The notes under the pieces were generated by a model. That model worked only from the letters and a program-made list of their open reading frames with translations. It did no database searches and was not told the origin of the DNA. The position numbers and the translations under genes were made by a program. This document shows, piece after piece, positions 1 through 16,487 of a stretch of 64,000 nucleotides of DNA (its first letter is position 1; the number at the start of each line of letters is the position of its first letter). This DNA is from Diphasiastrum complanatum (taxonomy: Eukaryota > Streptophyta > Lycopodiopsida > Lycopodiales > Lycopodiaceae), in assembly GCA_029204225.1 (NCBI GenBank), contig CM055113.1, forward strand, positions 21,771,605-21,835,604, written 5' to 3'.

Positions 1-26
1 CAGCAACGTTGATTGTTGCACGACAC

Positions 27-52
27 ATGATCAGTCAAGGGAGGAAAGGAGG

Positions 53-56
<4 letters not shown>
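27..56 (+). promoter_or_regulatory. short upstream ORF overlapping the kinase start codon
   Basis: An ATG at 27 opens a nine-codon frame ending at TGA 54-56. It overlaps the kinase ATG (53-55) as ATGA. If the transcript starts upstream of 27, this could lower initiation or allow reinitiation. The transcription start is not visible because only 52 bases precede the main ATG. Confidence 0.35.
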
Positions 57-4039
<3,983 letters not shown>

Positions 4040-5428
4040 CTGGATGCTGTGGTAGTGACTAATATGAGGGTGGGCCGTAGTAAAGGTAGAGAAGCAGAAT
4101 TTTGTCACTCTGTGGTCGCATTCATCATTATCTTGAGATTTTTCTTTTACTGTCAATAGCAGCAGCACTACACAACCCAGCACCTGTTACGATTCAAGGC
4201 ACACTCAAGCTACGAAGAATACTGGAGAATGCTGACAAGTAAGAAGACAAGAATTACTTGGACAAAATCATGTCCATACAGATGTGTAAAATAGCTGCTG
4301 ATTTTATGCTCTTGAACATTTCTATTTCACAGGTTTATAGAGACACCAATGCCCAAATGGTTTGATACAGAAGAATGTTTCTCATTACGTTCGATTCAAG
4401 ACTAGGATACATGCTATATTCACAACTTGGTGATATCTCAAATCTATTTTAAGAAACACAAGTTTGAGCTTTTTTTTCCGACACGACAGCAGAGCCGATT
4501 TGGATCTATAAATAAAAAGTAGAGTGTTTCTCGCATGAAAAGGAAAATCGGTTGGCGATCATTCTGAAAAAGCTGTCGACACAAAAAATTACTATGGTTG
4601 ATATATAATGCATCTGTTGTGTTTGCAGATCTAATTGATGTTATCAAGCAAACAGATGATGCTTTTGTGATTACGATGCAAACAAACTAGCCAGAATAAT
4701 TTGGGGGAAGCTGGATGTAGATTCATTATGCAGTATAGACAGTTTGCAATCAGAATTTGTTAGATAAACCTCTTATTTGCTTACAATTGGAAATGGAGTT
4801 TGACCCAACAGCTAGTCCTTGTGCATTTACACAACACTGAAGATACCAAAAGCTATGACAACTAAGGGAGGTCAATCAGATAGTCTGCTTAAATGAATGT
4901 TGCAGGCAATGAACTGCTGAAATTAGCCTGCCTGAAATTAGATAGCTCAGCTGATAAGATGCATATATATACTTAATCCTGTTGCATGGGAAATGAGAGC
5001 TTCTTATGAATGACATGGTTAAAAAACACATCATCTCCAAGACTGCTTTAAAATGATGAAGCATAAGAACTTCAATTGTCTTTTTATTTTATATAAGATT
5101 GCAGCTTTGGCCAATTAGCACCTGGAGATCTTGGAAAACTTTGCACTCTTGATCTTCTGGGCATTGAGCATTTGCCTATAGCAAACCTGATTTGGGTTAT
5201 CGAAAGTGTAACATAACATGAACTATCGACAACATGAAACTAAGAAGACAAGATCAAAGGACTGATGAAACCCTTGGATTGGATGCACTTACTAGTTCAT
5301 CATATAGACCAAGCCAAAAACATGATGCCTTTTATTTAGCTATTTTCGGAAACATTATAATCAAAGCAATTTGTTTGAGAAAAAATGTCCACCCTTAACC
5401 CTATTGGGAGCTTTTATGATGAAAAAGT

Positions 5429-5433
<5 letters not shown>

Positions 5434-5515
<82 letters not shown>
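5434..5515 (+). repeat. (CT)n microsatellite
   Basis: About 41 uninterrupted CT units. It is the complementary repeat type to the (GA)n tract in the kinase intron, so both flanks of the kinase coding exon carry long purine/pyrimidine tracts. Confidence 0.95.
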
Positions 5516-5518
<3 letters not shown>

Positions 5519-6357
5519 TTTTTGTTTATGGCATGTTTCTTTTTTTCATGAAACTTTGGCAACACTTCTTTGGGGTCCCTTCAATATCTAAAAGACTTAA
5601 TGATCTCAAGCCATAATGACTCTTTTCCACAAATGAATGCACTTCATAAATACAAGGACTCACCTCAAAAGGACCTTTTACAAATTCAAAACTATCAGCT
5701 TCTAGCTTCTGATGTCAAGTTAATGATATATGATGATGTGCCAAAAGATAGCTTCGAAGATAAGAATAGTCAACCCTTTGAGAGGTGGGTGTAAAATGCA
5801 ACCAATTCCATTATTTATTTTACAATTTTTTCATTTCAATAAGCCTATAGGTAACCATAGCAACATGTACAAAACGATGCCTATAAGGAGTTTGTGTACA
5901 AATGATCTTTATAAACCACTTACAATTCTCAATTCTTACGTGCTAAAAAGTATTGCCCAAGTAGCATTAGGGACTTTTATTGTCCCCCTTTGGTCATATC
6001 TTACCAACTACCAAGAATCTAAGACATTATCTTTATACATAATCATACATGAAATTTCGAAGTCAAAAGTATGATCCATGACTTTAAGCCAATGATAAGC
6101 AACTTATCCTAGTATCATAAAAAAAACACATTTATTAAGTAAAGTACAATATACTCACATGTGGAGTACCACCATGTATGGAAAAATGTTTCTCATTATT
6201 GTCTAGTGCTTATATACTTTTATGAGCGTTGTAACATGTCCATCCAAAAACATTACAATTAGGAGCTATTTATGGGTAGATATGACCATTCAAAGTTGAC
6301 TATGTCAATCTTGAGAAGAGATGTCATGACTATATTGGGGATACTTATTATACTTTC

Positions 6358-6645
6358 ACATTGTCTTAACTTTGTAAGTTGGTGCTTTCTTATCCATGTA
6401 CAAAATTCTAAGGTGGTGTATATTATGACATCTTATTGGTTTCATAATGACAAGGCTTATCAAGGCTGCCAGCCTCATGGCATCCTAGGCCCATACAGAC
6501 TTATTCTATTGTCAATTGTTTTAACTATTTATTAAGTTGTTCCTTTCTTATCCATGTCTGATATTCTAAGGTGTATATCATGCCATCTTAATAGGGCTTA
6601 TCAAGGTTGCCCACCTCTTGGCAAGGCTTGTGATGCTGCAATACC
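6358..6645 (+). repeat. degenerate direct repeat, period about 158 bp
   Basis: Two diverged copies in tandem, sharing CTTATCCATGT, ATTCTAAGGTG and GGCTTATCAAGG in the same order, with anchors at 6391 and 6549. No coding content. It looks like an old segmental tandem duplication. Confidence 0.55.
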
Positions 6646-7310
6646 TTGAGGGGTGATCAATCTCTTGATGGATCACTATTTCTCATGGTCATAAGACCAT
6701 TCTTGTGTCACTAGGACCATTCTTCTTCAGAATCTCATTCTTAAATTCTTATTTTTAAATGTCATCTGATCATCTTAAGTACTCTTTGAGTATCTACAAA
6801 TAATAAATCATTGTTAGTCTTTTTACCCATCATTTTTAGGCACATTATTTTTTCTCAATCAATCCTTGGACAACAAAAAATTCTTAAAAATCATAGGTCT
6901 GTTCTATTTCACTTTCGCTATGACACTCTAAATCAATCTAATTCGTGCATGTCTATGGAATCGACTAATTCAATCCAAGTGCCTTCGAAGCTCAGATCAA
7001 GTAGAGCTATCTTTGATTAATCGAAGCAAAGCTTGAATCCAATAGATGTATTTTCATGCACCAATGATTATCGGCCAACCTCGAGACTTCTTCCAAATCT
7101 TGGCATTCATGGCACATTATAGCATAAAAAGGCCCAATGTTGGACTTATATACGTAGAATGTCAATTGGTTACTTGTTTCCAATACTTCCAATGCTCTAC
7201 TCTTATTATGTGGTGAATGGACTTACTTTGGGAGCCTCTTGACATTATTTAGAATATTCTATGTCGTTCCCAAAATTGAGTAACATTTTTTTATTTTTAG
7301 TAGATAGATT

Positions 7311-7579
7311 GTAGAACTGCTCCCTGATTCAGAACATTGATCTAAACCGAGCTAGGATTGGTTGCATGGCTTGTTTATGCATGTAGCTGGGTAACGAATC
7401 TGTCTCTCCCCACTGACAGGCTGGGGAATACTCATTGTAATATGAGAATACGCTTCTGCTTGGAAACCATTCTAATAAGAAGACCAATCCGTAAGAACCA
7501 TAACCTACAGAAGTAACAAAGAAGAAAGAACGGTAAAGAAAGAAAACCATGTTCACATATTCAGTGGAATCTGTGAACA
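7311..7579 (+). repeat. probable 5' LTR of gypsy element I
   Basis: The right edge is set by a CA end (TGTGAACA, 7579) directly before a TGGCGCC primer site. The left edge is uncertain; TG at 7311 is one candidate. No second LTR copy was found, so this rests on the primer site and the gag further down. Confidence 0.45.
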
Positions 7580-7581
7580 TT

Positions 7582-7593
7582 TGGCGCCATTCC
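7582..7593 (+). other. primer-binding site of gypsy element I
   Basis: TGGCGCCATTCC follows the CA end. Plant Ty3/gypsy elements of the Tat/Athila type commonly carry TGGCGCCGTTGCC-like primer sites. Confidence 0.6.
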
Positions 7594-7633
7594 ACAGCTA
7601 CATAGACACTCAACCAAGCCACACCATTCCAAT

Positions 7634-8293
7634 TTGTTTGGCAAAACCATCACTCTGAGGTCTCCCACGCTCATCGATCTGATCTCGATCGAACCTTTCA
7701 CAGACCTTCTGTCACAACTCAACCGATGCTCTCTGTTAAATCTCAACCAAAGGCTTCCTGTTAAATCTCAACTGGAGCCCTACGTCCTGATCTCGACCAA
7801 AGCATTCTGTTTAAATCTCGACCGAAGTCTTCTTGTTAAATCTCAACCGGAGCCTTACGTCCTGATCTCGACCGAAGCATTCTATTTAAATCTCGACCGA
7901 AGGCTTCCTGTTAAATCTCAACCAGAGCCTTATGTCCTGATCTCGACCGAAGCATTTTGGTTAAATCTCGACCGAAGGCTTCCTATTAGATCTCAACCGA
8001 AGCCTTACGTCCTGATCTTGACCGAAGCATTCTGTTTAAATCTCGACCGAAGGCTTTCTGTTAAATCTCAACCGGAGCCGAAGCGCTCCTTCAGATCTAA
8101 ACTGAAGCAATTGCTCAAATCTCAACCGGAGCCCATCACTCCCATCTCAACTGAAGCACTTGCTTAAAACTCAACCGGAGCTGAAGCGCTCCTTCAGATC
8201 TAAACCAAAGCATTTGTTCAAATCTCAACCGAAGCCCATCACTCCCATCTCAATCGAAGCACTTGCTTAAAACTCAACCGGAGCCGAAGCGCT
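7634..8293 (+). repeat. short-period repeat array in the gypsy I leader, left half
   Basis: Tandem units built on TCTCAACCGGAGCC and TCTCGACCGAAGC words. In the first part a 72-bp super-unit repeats, and because 72 is a multiple of three a 177-codon frame stays open (units like SQPEPYVLISTEAF). This is probably non-coding leader of gypsy I. Copia A splits the array at 8293/13852. Confidence 0.8.
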
Positions 8294-8556
8294 TGTTAGA
8301 AATCAATGATAAACTTCATTGTTTTCGTTTACGAGGTACATTAATGTTGACAGCTGTAACCAGCTGTCATTAGTCATAGGCTAGTCTATTAGTCTACTCA
8401 TAGGTTTTCTTTCTCTATCAGGGGTTCGAGGTTTATCTGTACATTTTACATTCTGTATGAGTTAGTGTGATAGAGTGACAGTGCATGTTTTTCTTCCGCC
8501 TTCTTGTGGTGATTGCTTATGGTGAATGCTTGATGTTGCATATCTAATTCTTGACA
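8294..8556 (+). repeat. copia A 5' LTR
   Basis: 263 bp, starts TGTTAGAAATC, ends ATTCTTGACA, matched by 13589-13851. It contains the inverted pair GACAGCTG / CAGCTGTC. It is followed immediately by the primer site. Confidence 0.95.
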
Positions 8557-8568
8557 TGGTATCAGAGC
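8557..8568 (+). other. copia A primer-binding site
   Basis: TGGTATCAGAGC, the classic complement to plant initiator methionine tRNA, directly abuts the LTR end. Confidence 0.92.
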
Positions 8569-8742
8569 AGCAATAGTCTTGCGTGCCTGATCAGTGGATA
8601 CAGCTTGTCACAGGCTTCGCAACGAAGTGAGAAAGTCCTTCACAGGAGGTGAAAGCTTGGAGAGATAAAAATGGCTAGAAGAAATCCTTATTTGGTGTAT
8701 TTTGCAGGTTTGGAGCTCAGAATCATCAGTGGAGAATGAAGA

Positions 8743-8950
8743 CACAGTCCCAGAGGCATCAGAAAAGCCAAGGCAGCATCAAACAAGTTGAAAATCTACT
8801 GAGTGGGGAGATTTTTACAATACTTCCTAGTAGTTGTGAAAAGCACAGTCCCAGAGGCATCCAAAAGGCCAAGGCAGCATCAGACAGATTGAAAATCTGC
8901 TGAGTGGGGGCTATATTCTTACAATATGTCCTAGTGTTGTGGAAAGTGCT
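8743..8950 (+). repeat. tandem duplication in copia A leader, period about 101 bp
   Basis: Two copies beginning CACAGTCCCAGAGGCATC at 8743 and 8844, both with GCCAAGGCAGCATC and CTGAGTGGGG. Non-coding leader upstream of gag. Confidence 0.8.
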
Positions 8951-9206
8951 ATTTGTGTGAGAGGTTTGCCAAGAAATCTCTCATTTGTCTGTTTGGAATA
9001 CCACAAATCACACTAGATAGTGTCTAGTACTGTCATTCAGAGTTAGGAAGCTTCATACTTTTCACATTACTGATCTCTGGTTTTTGAACGATCACACATT
9101 TCGAAATCTTTGCAAAGAGGAGGCGGCGTAGCCACCGCACTGAAGTGGGAAATCTAGAATATTCCCTCTGAAAGACCTTATATTCTCTCTACTTTTCATC
9201 TTGTCC

Positions 9207-9452
9207 GTACCAATATCGGATCGACGTGCCAGAGGTAAAGAAAACCAAGAGCAGTCATACATCCGCGCATCATACTGATATCACATATCAGTACCAATAT
9301 TGGAGCGACGCGCCAGAGGTAAAGAAAATCCAGAGCAGTCGTCCATCCGCGCGTCATACCGATATCGCATATCTGTACCAATATCAAATCCACGCGCGCG
9401 AGCTAAAGAGAATCCTGAGTAGTCGTGCACCCGTGCGTCGTACCGATATCAG
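9207..9452 (+). repeat. three 84-bp tandem units, each holding a 69-bp inverted-end module
   Basis: Units start GTACCAATAT at 9207, 9291 and 9375. Within each, a stretch of exactly 69 bp (9213-9281, 9297-9365, 9381-9449) runs from ATATCGG-like to CCGATAT-like ends, with further complementarity between GAYGYGC and GCGCRTC near the arms. The same module type occurs at 26619-26774 in an unrelated context. Function unknown; the arms could form a hairpin with a loop of about 35 nt. Confidence 0.85.
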
Positions 9453-9521
9453 GTTGTCCAACCAAAAATTTACAGTTCTATGGTGTGATAAATTTTGTGA
9501 GCCAGACTCATCTATCTAGTA

Positions 9522-10490
9522 ATGGCAACTCTAAGCGAGAGTGTCCTTAATGAGTCAAGCAAATTGGAAGGTGCCGGCAACTATGCAGTTTGAAAATTAA
9601 AACTGAAGAACATTTTGATGGAAAAGGACCTGTGGGAGATCGTGACAGGTGAAGAGACAAGGTCAGTGATTGAAGAAGATTAGCGGGCATTTGATAGGAG
9701 AAAACGGAAAGCCCAAAATGTCATCAACTTATCAATTAGAGATGCAATTATTTTCTATATTTCAGATTCAGAAGGACCAAAAGAAGCGTGTAATACATTG
9801 AAGGCATTGTTTGAAATGACGAATACATCTCGAATACTGTTTTTGAAGACGAAGTTGCATACATTGCGGATGGATGATGGTGCAACTATTGCCGATCACA
9901 TATTGAAGATCAAAGAGATCTGTGACCAATTAGCAGTAGTTAGAGAGTGAGTACAAGATCGTGAGATCGTGCAATTGACATTGAATAGTCTGAGTGAGTC
10001 ACATTAGGTATTTGTGATGAGTATAGCCACAAGAGAAAATCTTCCAACCTATGAAGAACTAGGTGGATTGCTTTTGCAAGAAGAGCAATGTCAAGAGAAC
10101 TTGAATCATCGTAATAGGAGCTATGATCAAGCTCTTGCAGTTAGAGGATGAGGTGGAAGATTTGGCCATGAAATTATCAATCAAGAGGAGGAAAATAAAG
10201 TCGGGGATCATTTCAACAATTTCATGAGCAAGTCAATGATAGTCTGAATCGAGACAATTGGAATCAAGGCCGAGGTCAAGGATGCAACTATTCAAGACAA
10301 ATAACCTGGCCACTGGGAGTGTGAATGCTTCAAGAAACAGAAGGAGATGGAACAAAGAAAAGACAAATGGCAAGCGGGAAATTAGGCTGATCAACATCAA
10401 TTTGATGACTATTATTATGAAGACAATTATACTAATCAACATCAATACGATGATGATCAATATGAAGATGATATTAGTGAGTATTCAAAA
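9522..10490 (+). pseudogene. copia A gag, decayed
   Basis: Capsid-like gag region starting MATLSESV at ATG 9522. Fragments such as LFEMTNTSRILFLKTKLH and YEELGGLLLQEE match the UBN2-type copia gag layout. In-frame stops follow after about 23 codons and again later, mostly explained by C to T. The zinc-knuckle part is scrambled. Not translatable as a whole. Confidence 0.75.
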
Positions 10491-13400
10491 TTGTTCATTA
10501 CAGCATTAATGACAAGTGATGAAGCCAAGGATACATGGTACATTGATAGTGGTGCATCCAAGCACATGACTTCAAGGAAAGAGTGGTTTTCAGATCTCAA
10601 GGAAATTGACAATGGTGATGAAGTTGGACAAGCTGATGGCAAATTGCTATCTGTTAAAGGAGTTGGAGTGGTACCAGTGAAGTTAGCTAGCGGGAAGATA
10701 AAGCAGATAAGCAATGTGCAATATGTACCTGGCTTAGCTAGCAATTTACTATCTGTTGGGACGATGGCTGATCAACAACTCAAGGTTGAGTTTTACATTG
10801 ACAAATGTCTTGTCAAAGACATCAAGAATCACTACAAAGTGATTGCTACAGGAGCTGGAGTCAATGGGAATCGACTCTACAAATTGAGTGTGAGATCTTT
10901 TACTCAAGCTATGGTAAGCATTGTTGATAGTCGAAGTGATCTTTGGTATCAAAGGTTTGGTCATATCAGTGCTCAAAGCTTGCAAATTCTTAAAAGAGGT
11001 AATGTGGTTGTTGGATTGCCTGATATCTCTTTTGAAGGAAAAATTTGTGAGGGTTGCATTTTGGGAAAACAACATAGAGAGAGATTTCCCAAAGATGGAG
11101 CAAGAAGAGCCAATGGCATTCTTGATCTTGTTCATAGTGATCTGTGTGGACCAATACAAACTAGGTCCATTAGTGGTTGTTACTATTTCATCACATTCAT
11201 TGATGACTATAGTAGACATATCTGGATTTATTTCATAAGCAAGAAATCTGATGCTTTTGCCAAGTTTAGAGAGTTCAAGGCACTAGTTGAAAAACAAACA
11301 GGTTGTTATATTAAGACCCTCAGATCAGGGGATCAAGAGACAAATTGCTAAACCCTATTCACCACAACAGAACGGAGTTGCAGAATGGAAAAACAAAACC
11401 ATTGTGGAGATGGCTAGGGCAATGCCTAAGAGCAAGGGTTTGCCAAATACTTTTTGGGCAGAAGCATGCAACACAACTACTCATATATGGAATCGGTGTC
11501 CTACGAAGTCCGTGGAGGGTAAGACACCTTACGAAGCTTTTACTGGAAAGAAACCTAATGTTTCTCATTTACAAGTATTTGGTTGTGATGCTTATGCTCA
11601 TGTACCTAATGAAAAACGAAAGAAGCTGGATGCAGAAGTTGTTAAGTGTATTTTCCTTGGATATGATGAAAGAGCCAAGGCATACAAGATTTATGACACA
11701 GATGCACAAAAGATCGTGATTTTCAGAGATGCTACTTTTGATGAGATGGGTCAAAATGACCAAATAAAATCAACAATTGATCCCTTTGATGATAAAGCTA
11801 AAGTGCAAGTGAAGGAAGAAGTTGGTGTCGATATGGAAGAGCCAATGGAAAAAGACAGGGTCAATAATGAGATTCCTAGGAGAGTGCCTAAGTGGTACTT
11901 GTCATTAACAAGTGATGCTAATAAGGGAGATACTCTCGAATCAAGTGAGCAGGGAGATCTTAGAAGATCAAGTAGAAATCGAAAACCTCCTGCAAGATTA
12001 AAGATGAATCTGGCCCTAATGGGTTCTGTGCTCAAGGCTCAAGAACCAAAAACTTTTGATAAAGCAAAGGAGCACAAGGAGTGGCGTGAAACTATGGAAA
12101 TAGAAATGGAAGCTATAACAAAAAATAGGACGTGGAACTTGGTTGAGCTACCTAATGGTAAGACGCCTATCACTTGCAAATGGATATACAAGATCAAATA
12201 TAGAACTGACGGGCAACTCAACAAGTACAAAGCATGGCTGGTTGCGAGAGGATTTGAGCAGTAGGAAGGTATTGATTTTGAGGAAACCTTCGCACCCGTA
12301 GCTAAGATGGTAACTATACGTTCTATCATTGCTATTTCTGTTTTCTATGGTTGGAAGATCCAGCAAATAGACGTTAAATCTGCTTTTCTTAATGGAGTGC
12401 TGGATGAAGAGGTGTACTTAGTACAACCTCAAGGATTTGTTGAGCCAGGGAGAGAGCATCTCATTTGTAAGCTTAACAAAGCCATTTATGGATTGAAGCA
12501 AGCACCACGGGCGTGGTACTCTTACATTGATGAACACTTCAAGCGAAGGGGAATGGTAAAGAGTGATGATGATCCTAATCTTTACATTCTAAGGCAAGAC
12601 TCAGATATAGTGTTCATTGTGTTGTATGTAGATGATTTGATTATTACAGGAAGTATCGAAAGCTTAATTGATGAAATAAAATCATATCTTTCCAATGCTT
12701 TTGACATGAGTGATCTAGGATTGATGCACTATTGTCTTGGCATTGAAGTATGGCAAAAGGAAGACATGGTCTTTCTTACACAAAGCAAATATGCATGAGA
12801 TTTGTTTTATAAGCTCAATATGTAGGATTGTAAGCCTTTGAGTACACCTATGGATGTCAACATGAAGCTTACTACATATGATGAATCTGAGAAAGTTGGA
12901 TGCTTATTTGTATAGACAGCTGGTGGGTAGTTTGATTTATTTGACACACACACGACCTGATATTTCTTATGTTGTTGGTGTTGTAAGTCAATTTATGCAA
13001 GATCCTAGTCAAGCACATTGGAAGTCTGCTAAACATATTCTCATATACATTTGAGGGACATTGAATTTTGGTTTGAAGTATGATCAGCATGAAGCGCCAA
13101 TGTTGGTAGGTTATATAGATGTCGATTGGGCAGGTAATATTGATGACAGAAGATCTACCAGTGGTCATACATTCAGTTATGGTACAGCTGCAATTTCATG
13201 GAGCAGCGGAAAGCAACCTACAGTAGCCTTATCATCGACGGAAGCTGAATATCGAACACTCAGCAATGCTACACAAGAAGCGGTATGGTTATGAAGATTG
13301 CTTGTGGATTTAGGTCAACCACAGGTGGATGCGACTACTATATCTTGCGATAATCAAAGTTGCATTCACCTTGCCAGAAATCCAGTTCTACATGCTCGAA

Positions 13401-13588
13401 CCAAGCACATCGAAATACACTACCATTTTGTTCGAGAGAAAATTCTTGATGGAGCCATTGATCTTGTTTTTTGTAAATTTGAAGATCAAATGGCAGATAT
13501 TTTTACTAAGTCATTAGGTAGATGTAAATTTGAGAGGTTTCATACTCTATTAGGAATAGAAGAATGTAATTTTATCATTGAGGGAGAG
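10491..13588 (+). pseudogene. copia A pol (protease, integrase, RT, RNase H), decayed
   Basis: Protease WYIDSGASKHM near 10538. GAG-pre-integrase and HHCC zinc region near 10942-11080. Integrase core has HSDLCGP and FIDDYSR, then a lesion near 11325 removing the second catalytic Asp block (the RSDNGGE region). SPQQNGVAEWKN carries the Glu region with a changed neighbour. RT motifs: TWNLVELP, QQIDVKSAFLNG, LYVDDLI (12625), YGLKQAPRAW. RNase H: DVDWAG, SSTEAEY, ARTKHIEIHYHF. Stops at 12262 and in RNase H plus a gap after 12798 break it. Confidence 0.9.
13577..13588 (+). other. copia A polypurine tract
   Basis: ATTGAGGGAGAG directly precedes the TG of the 3' LTR, as expected for plus-strand priming. 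Confidence 0.8.
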
Positions 13589-13851
13589 TGTTAGAAATCA
13601 ATGATAAACTTCATTGTTACTGTTTACAAGGTACATTAATGTTGACAGCTGTGACCAGCTGTCATTAGCCGTAGGCTAGTCTATTAGTCTACTCGTAGGT
13701 TTTCTCTCTCTATCAGGGGTTCAGGGTTTATCTGTACATTTTACATTCTGTATGAGTTAGTGTGATAGAGTGACAGTGTCTGTTCTTCTTTCGCCTTCTT
13801 GTGGTGATTGCTTATGGTGAATGCTTGATGTTGCATATCTAATTCTTGACA
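13589..13851 (+). repeat. copia A 3' LTR
   Basis: 263 bp, same start and end as the 5' LTR, followed by the target duplication GCGCT. Confidence 0.95.
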
Positions 13852-14440
13852 GCGCTCCTTCATATCTAAACTGAAGCATTTGCTCAAATCTCAACCGGAT
13901 CCCATCACTCCCATCTCAATTGAAGCACTTGCTTAAAACTCAACCGGAGCCAAAGCGCTTCTTCAGATCTTAACCGAAGCATTTGCTCAAATCTCAACCG
14001 GAGCCCATCACTCCCATGTCAACCGATTCACTTGCTTAAAACTCAGCCGAAGCCGAAGTGTTCCTTCATATCTAAACCAAAGCATTTGCTCAAATCTCAA
14101 CCAAAGCAAATCACTCACATCTCAGCCAAAGCACTTGCTTAAAACTCAACCGGAGCCAAAGCGCTCCTTCAGATCTAAACCGAAGCATTTGCTCAAATCT
14201 CAACCGGAGCAAATCACTCCCATCTCATCCAAAGCACTTGCTTAAAACTCAACCGGAGCCGAAGGCTTCTTGTTAAATCTCAGCTGACGCGCTCTTTCAA
14301 ATCTCAACCGGAGCCAAAGCGCTCTTTCAAATCTCAGCCGAAGCCCATCGCTTAAATCTTGACTGAAGAGATTCTCAATGGGTCCCATCTTGACTGAAGG
14401 GATTCCTCACAATCTCAACCGGACCAGATCCACGCTAGAC
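13852..14440 (+). repeat. short-period repeat array in the gypsy I leader, right half
   Basis: Continuation of the array interrupted at 8293, with words TCTCAACCGGAGC, CAAAGCGCTC and CATCACTCCCATCTCA recurring. It degenerates towards 14400. It shows that copia A landed inside a pre-existing array. Confidence 0.8.
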
Positions 14441-14529
14441 CACAAAACTTTCCAACGATGATCAAAACTGATGAGCACAAATACATCAGATCCACAGCTT
14501 GAATCGATGATCTATCTGACAATCCACAC

Positions 14530-15350
14530 AAACCACAAGCTGCACCACGGTAAATGAAAGCAACTACACGAGCCTGCATTTGCATTGGGCCGTAACAACC
14601 ACATTACAGCCTTAGCAACTGCATTACAACCGTAGGGTCGACTCTTGCTCCGTAGTGACCACAAACACACCGTATTCAGCTGTCACTTCTGTGAACCGTC
14701 CCACTCGCATTAAACTACAACCAGCCTTGCAATCCCCAACAATAGCACTGAAGCTATCATAGTCACACACACCCAACTACATTCACCTTCATTCACAACA
14801 GGTCGTATCCAATCACAACCGACTATAAACAGACCGCAAATAGCTTGCAAATGCACCCCAACTGCCCCCACCCTTAAAGCGTAGTGATCCCCTTGAGCCG
14901 TAGCAATTGCCAACATCCGCAAACCGCATTCAACCGCACCTCATTTGCATCAGCCTTTACACCGTAGAGACCGCACTCATTGCAACCCACTGCAAACAAC
15001 CGCACCCCACTGAATTCCCCTTCAATCGCAACTGACCGCAATCAAGCAGACCACAACCCACTACCATCAATCCACATACTAACTACAGTCACCCTTCAAG
15101 TGCCACAAACTGCATTCTAACCGCCTTCGACCATAAACAATCGTACCCCATCTCCATTTGCACTTGAACCGCAACAGCAAGCATTCAACCTCAAATTGAC
15201 TGCACCCCGACTGCATTCGTAGCGCTCGCATTCCAACTGCACAATTGTAATCCATCATAGACCACATTCAACCGTTCCAACCGCATTCACCCGCAAACTG
15301 GTCACATTACAACCGCATCAACTGTGGAACCGTAGCAACCGCATTCCAAA
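14530..15350 (+). repeat. region rich in ACCGCAT / CCGTAGCAAC words
   Basis: About 800 bp with dozens of scattered CCGCATT, CAACCGCA and CCGTAG words, without a strict period. No sensible coding frame. It lies between the array and the gypsy I gag, so it is probably leader sequence of the same element. Confidence 0.55.
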
Positions 15351-15427
15351 CAAAAATTCCAACGAGTTAAGTTACCAAAGAGTCCAAGAGGCCTATTTTC
15401 CACATTCTTAAGGTACTCTAGAGTGTT

Positions 15428-16487
15428 ATGGATCATCCTTATGATCCAAATTCAAAAGAGGACTATCCACCAGAGATGGTCTCCCCATCCATCGAACAGC
15501 CTCGATTTAATTGATATTCGAGGATAAAATCCCAAGTCCAAGATCCATCCACCAACCCATTTGATAGATGGGAACCCATGCATTTTGAAGCTCCATATGA
15601 TTGACCACATTTTCATGTTGTCGAATCTTCACATGCACGAGCTCACTTAAAAGGAGTTTTTGCAAATAATGTTTCACGTACTGAAAGACGTACTCCAAAG
15701 CTAGATTTACCTAAGTACGACGGTAACACGGATCCTCAAAGATTTCTTCAAGTCTTTGAGAATGCATGTAATGTCTATGGCGAGACATCACCAGACACCA
15801 TGGTACAGCTCTTCTCGATGACCATGATCGACCGAGCACGAGAATGGTTTTTTAACCTTGATCATGAAGATAAACGAGACGGGTCACTCTTGAAGAAGGC
15901 ATTTATCATATGCTTCAAGCCATTTCGTTTGATTGAAAGTCCTTTTGTCAAGCTCAGTAACATCAAAATGACAAAAGACGAGAAAGTATGTGACTACATT
16001 GAACGATTTAAAAGATCAAAAATTCAGGTACAAGAGCAACCCATTGAGTCCATGCTCATAATTTGGTTCCTCGTTGGACTCCCACAATGGATACGATGTG
16101 AGCTTCGCTCCAATGATGAATACACATCATTGAAACAAGCCATGTATGATGCCATTCGGGAAGAAGACGAGGGCTCAGATGTCGATGAGCCACGTGAACG
16201 AAGAGCACATCATGCTGTCCAAGAAGCTTGACCAAGTGACGAAACACGAGAAGAGTTGTGGAAAACACAGATGGAGTTGCTTAACCAGCAACACCAACAA
16301 TAGATGGAGAAACTCACAAAAGAGTTTCAAAACACTCTTAAGTCTATCCAGAGTTCGATGTCAGGTCAGTTACCCACTGGCCAAATCCATCATAAACGAG
16401 AGAACACATGGTGCCCTCACTGTCGAGGTGCACACACTGGCAATGAGTGCCCTTCATACCAACCGGTCCCAGATACTTCATTGATCT
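15428..16487 (+). pseudogene. gypsy I gag, decayed and truncated
   Basis: Retrotransposon gag of Ty3/gypsy type. One frame runs from ATG 15428: MDHPYDPN, LPKYDGNTDPQRFLQVFEN, MIDRAREWFFNL, then a CX2CX4HX4C zinc knuckle (CPHCRGAHTGNEC) near 16413. Four in-frame stops (TGA or TAG) each fit a single C to T change in Arg or Gln codons. At 16487 it is cut by copia B sequence; protease, RT and integrase of this element are absent from the window. Confidence 0.85.

Larger units (their letters stand above)
4040..7310. other. 3' flank and intergenic DNA, no gene seen
   Basis: Starts with the kinase 3' untranslated region; an AATAAA-type signal lies at 4511-4516, weak evidence of polyadenylation. The rest is AT-rich with only short chance frames. 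It contains the (CT)n tract and the degenerate direct repeat listed separately. No transposon domain or RNA gene was recognised. Confidence 0.6.
8294..13851 (+). mobile_element. copia A, complete LTR retrotransposon with decayed genes
   Basis: 5558 bp, flanked by a perfect 5-bp target duplication GCGCT (8289-8293 and 13852-13856). Two 263-bp LTRs (TG...CA) differ at about 15 sites by eye, roughly 6 %. The order PBS, leader repeats, gag, protease, integrase, RT, RNase H, purine tract is the Ty1/copia order. Stops in gag, a lesion in integrase and stops in RT and RNase H make it non-autonomous. It inserted into the repeat array of gypsy I. Confidence 0.95.

Noticed and set aside
7634-8167. 177-codon repeat protein
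   Set aside because: The frame is open because the array period (72 bp) is divisible by three; it starts inside a non-coding gypsy leader and has no start context or homologue. Kept as repeat only.
9207-9452. tRNA or miRNA gene in the 69-bp modules
   Set aside because: Arms are imperfect, no cloverleaf or internal promoter boxes seen; kept as unexplained repeat.
7634-14440. CRISPR-like array
   Set aside because: Eukaryotic transposon leader; units are contiguous and degenerate with no unique spacers.
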